NCBI GenBank assembly: GCA_937877545.1
Contig: CALFJE010000027.1
Location: forward strand, 1 to 5,849
Direction: 5' to 3'
Source of the DNA: an uncultured Selenomonadales bacterium
GTDB lineage: Bacteria; Bacillota; Negativicutes; Selenomonadales; Selenomonadaceae
DNA: 5,849 nucleotides
The notes under the pieces were generated by a model that saw only the letters and a program-made list of their open reading frames with translations, was not told where the DNA came from and searched no databases. Both the position numbers and the translations under genes were made by a program. Positions 5,329 to 5,849 of this stretch are shown here, in pieces; position 1 is the stretch's first letter; each line of letters starts with the position of its first letter.

Positions 5329-5715
5329 ATGGTCGGAATAGTTATCATATCGCACAGTCAAAAGCTGGCGGAGGGCGTCGTCGAACTCGCAACCATGATG
5401 GCGGATAAAGTTCCCGTCGTGGCGGCGGGCGGCTTGGAGGACGGCTCACTCGGCACCAGCTACGATAAAATTCAAGCCGCGATTGAGTCCGTCTACTCCG
5501 ACGACGGCGTTGCGGTGCTTGCCGACATAGGCAGTTCCGTCATGACCGCCGAAATCGTTTTGGAGGACATGAATCGCAGTAACGTTATCCTGGTGGATTG
5601 TCCCTTGGTCGAGGGCGCGATTTTGGCGGCAGTCGAATCGCAGGGCGGGCGCGAATTGGAAGACTTAATCGAACACGTGGAGGCGGCTCGCGGCGCAAAG
5701 AAACTTATGGGCTGA
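5329..5715 (+). CDS. dhaM: PTS-dependent dihydroxyacetone kinase phosphotransferase subunit DhaM (single EIIA-like domain)
   Basis: DhaM is the phosphocarrier that passes phosphate from HPr of the sugar phosphotransferase system to the ADP in DhaL. The 128-residue protein consists only of the mannose-type EIIA domain: GIVIISHS with phosphorylatable His9, GGLEDGSLGTS (34-44) and LADIGSSVMTAE (64-75). It lacks the HPr and EI-like domains of the 472-residue E. coli DhaM, as is usual in Bacillota, so general HPr and EI encoded elsewhere must feed it. An ATG at 5323 overlaps the dhaL stop codon as ATGA, but the one at 5329 has the better ribosome spacing and restores the family numbering. Residues 90-123 are encoded by a 106-bp segment that recurs exactly downstream. 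Order dhaK-dhaL-dhaM with 4-base gap and 2-base gap implies one transcript. Confidence 0.95.
   Translation: MVGIVIISHSQKLAEGVVELATMMADKVPVVAAGGLEDGSLGTSYDKIQAAIESVYSDDGVAVLADIGSSVMTAEIVLEDMNRSNVILVDCPLVEGAILAAVESQGGRELEDLIEHVEAARGAKKLMG
5594..5699 (+). repeat. 106-bp direct repeat, copy 1 (inside dhaM)
   Basis: This segment of dhaM, encoding residues 90-123, recurs without a mismatch at 5744-5849. The distance between copies is 150 bases. Confidence 0.95.
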
Positions 5716-5727
5716 ACAAATTTAAAA

Positions 5728-5741
5728 CCCGACTCAACGGG
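5728..5741 (+). terminator. Weak hairpin after dhaM, possibly a truncated terminator
   Basis: CCCG (5728-5731) and CGGG (5738-5741) form only a 4-bp stem with a 6-base loop, preceded by A-rich sequence. A T run expected of a terminator is missing because the repeated dhaM sequence begins at 5744. It may be the left part of a real terminator cut off by the duplication or misassembly. Confidence 0.25.
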
Positions 5742-5743
5742 AT

Positions 5744-5849
5744 TGGATTGTCCCTTGGTCGAGGGCGCGATTTTGGCGGCAGTCGAATCGCAGGGCGGGC
5801 GCGAATTGGAAGACTTAATCGAACACGTGGAGGCGGCTCGCGGCGCAAA
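5744..5849 (+). repeat. 106-bp direct repeat, copy 2 (runs to the window end)
   Basis: An exact copy of 5594-5699 that continues to the last base. It lies after the dhaM stop, in the same reading frame because the period of 150 is divisible by three, but has no start codon or ribosome binding site. Either a recent partial duplication of dhaM or an assembly fold-over at a contig end; the perfect identity and the position at the edge favour the latter. Confidence 0.9.

Overview
The window reads as a chromosomal piece of an anaerobic or fermentative member of the Bacillota. Strong purine-rich ribosome binding sites, a TatD-linked type radical SAM protein, a single-domain DhaM and a G+C-rich but mixed codon style fit this. 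Negativicutes (Selenomonas-like) is my best guess, but that is inference from gene families and style, not a database match.

Layout. (1) 1-75: probable 3' tail of an upstream plus-strand gene. (2) 87-1994: a U32-family protein with the complete Cys signature and a second, degenerate U32-like half. (3) 1972-2642, minus strand: wreckage of a second radical SAM gene, with pieces readable in all three minus frames (a PqqD-like N-terminus, CxxxCxxC, SPASM-like C-terminus), large internal losses, frameshifts and a TAG. (4) 2643-3302, minus strand: an intact 219-residue radical SAM protein with its own promoter. (5) 3303-3636: an intergenic region with no long gene. It holds an unannotated 26-codon hydrophobic minus-strand peptide (3462-3542) with a near-consensus promoter, a hairpin across its Shine-Dalgarno, matching sequences at the expected 5' and 3' ends of its RNA, and a possible facing promoter for an antisense RNA. 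Together these look like a type I toxin-antitoxin locus. (6) 3637-5715, plus strand: a compact dhaK-dhaL-dhaM operon for PEP-dependent dihydroxyacetone phosphorylation, behind a sigma-A type promoter with a 12-bp inverted repeat around its -10 element. (7) 5716-5849: a short tail ending in a 106-bp exact copy of the dhaM 3' region that runs to the last base, which may be an assembly artefact.

How the genes work together. DhaM takes phosphate from HPr of the phosphotransferase system and passes it to the ADP held by DhaL, which phosphorylates dihydroxyacetone held covalently on DhaK. All key residues for this relay are visible, so the operon should be functional. EI, HPr, glycerol dehydrogenase and any dha regulator are not in the window. 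The intact and broken radical SAM genes share orientation with no spacer and were probably once one operon. The small-peptide locus lies between that unit and dhaK and is the most interesting part of the window.
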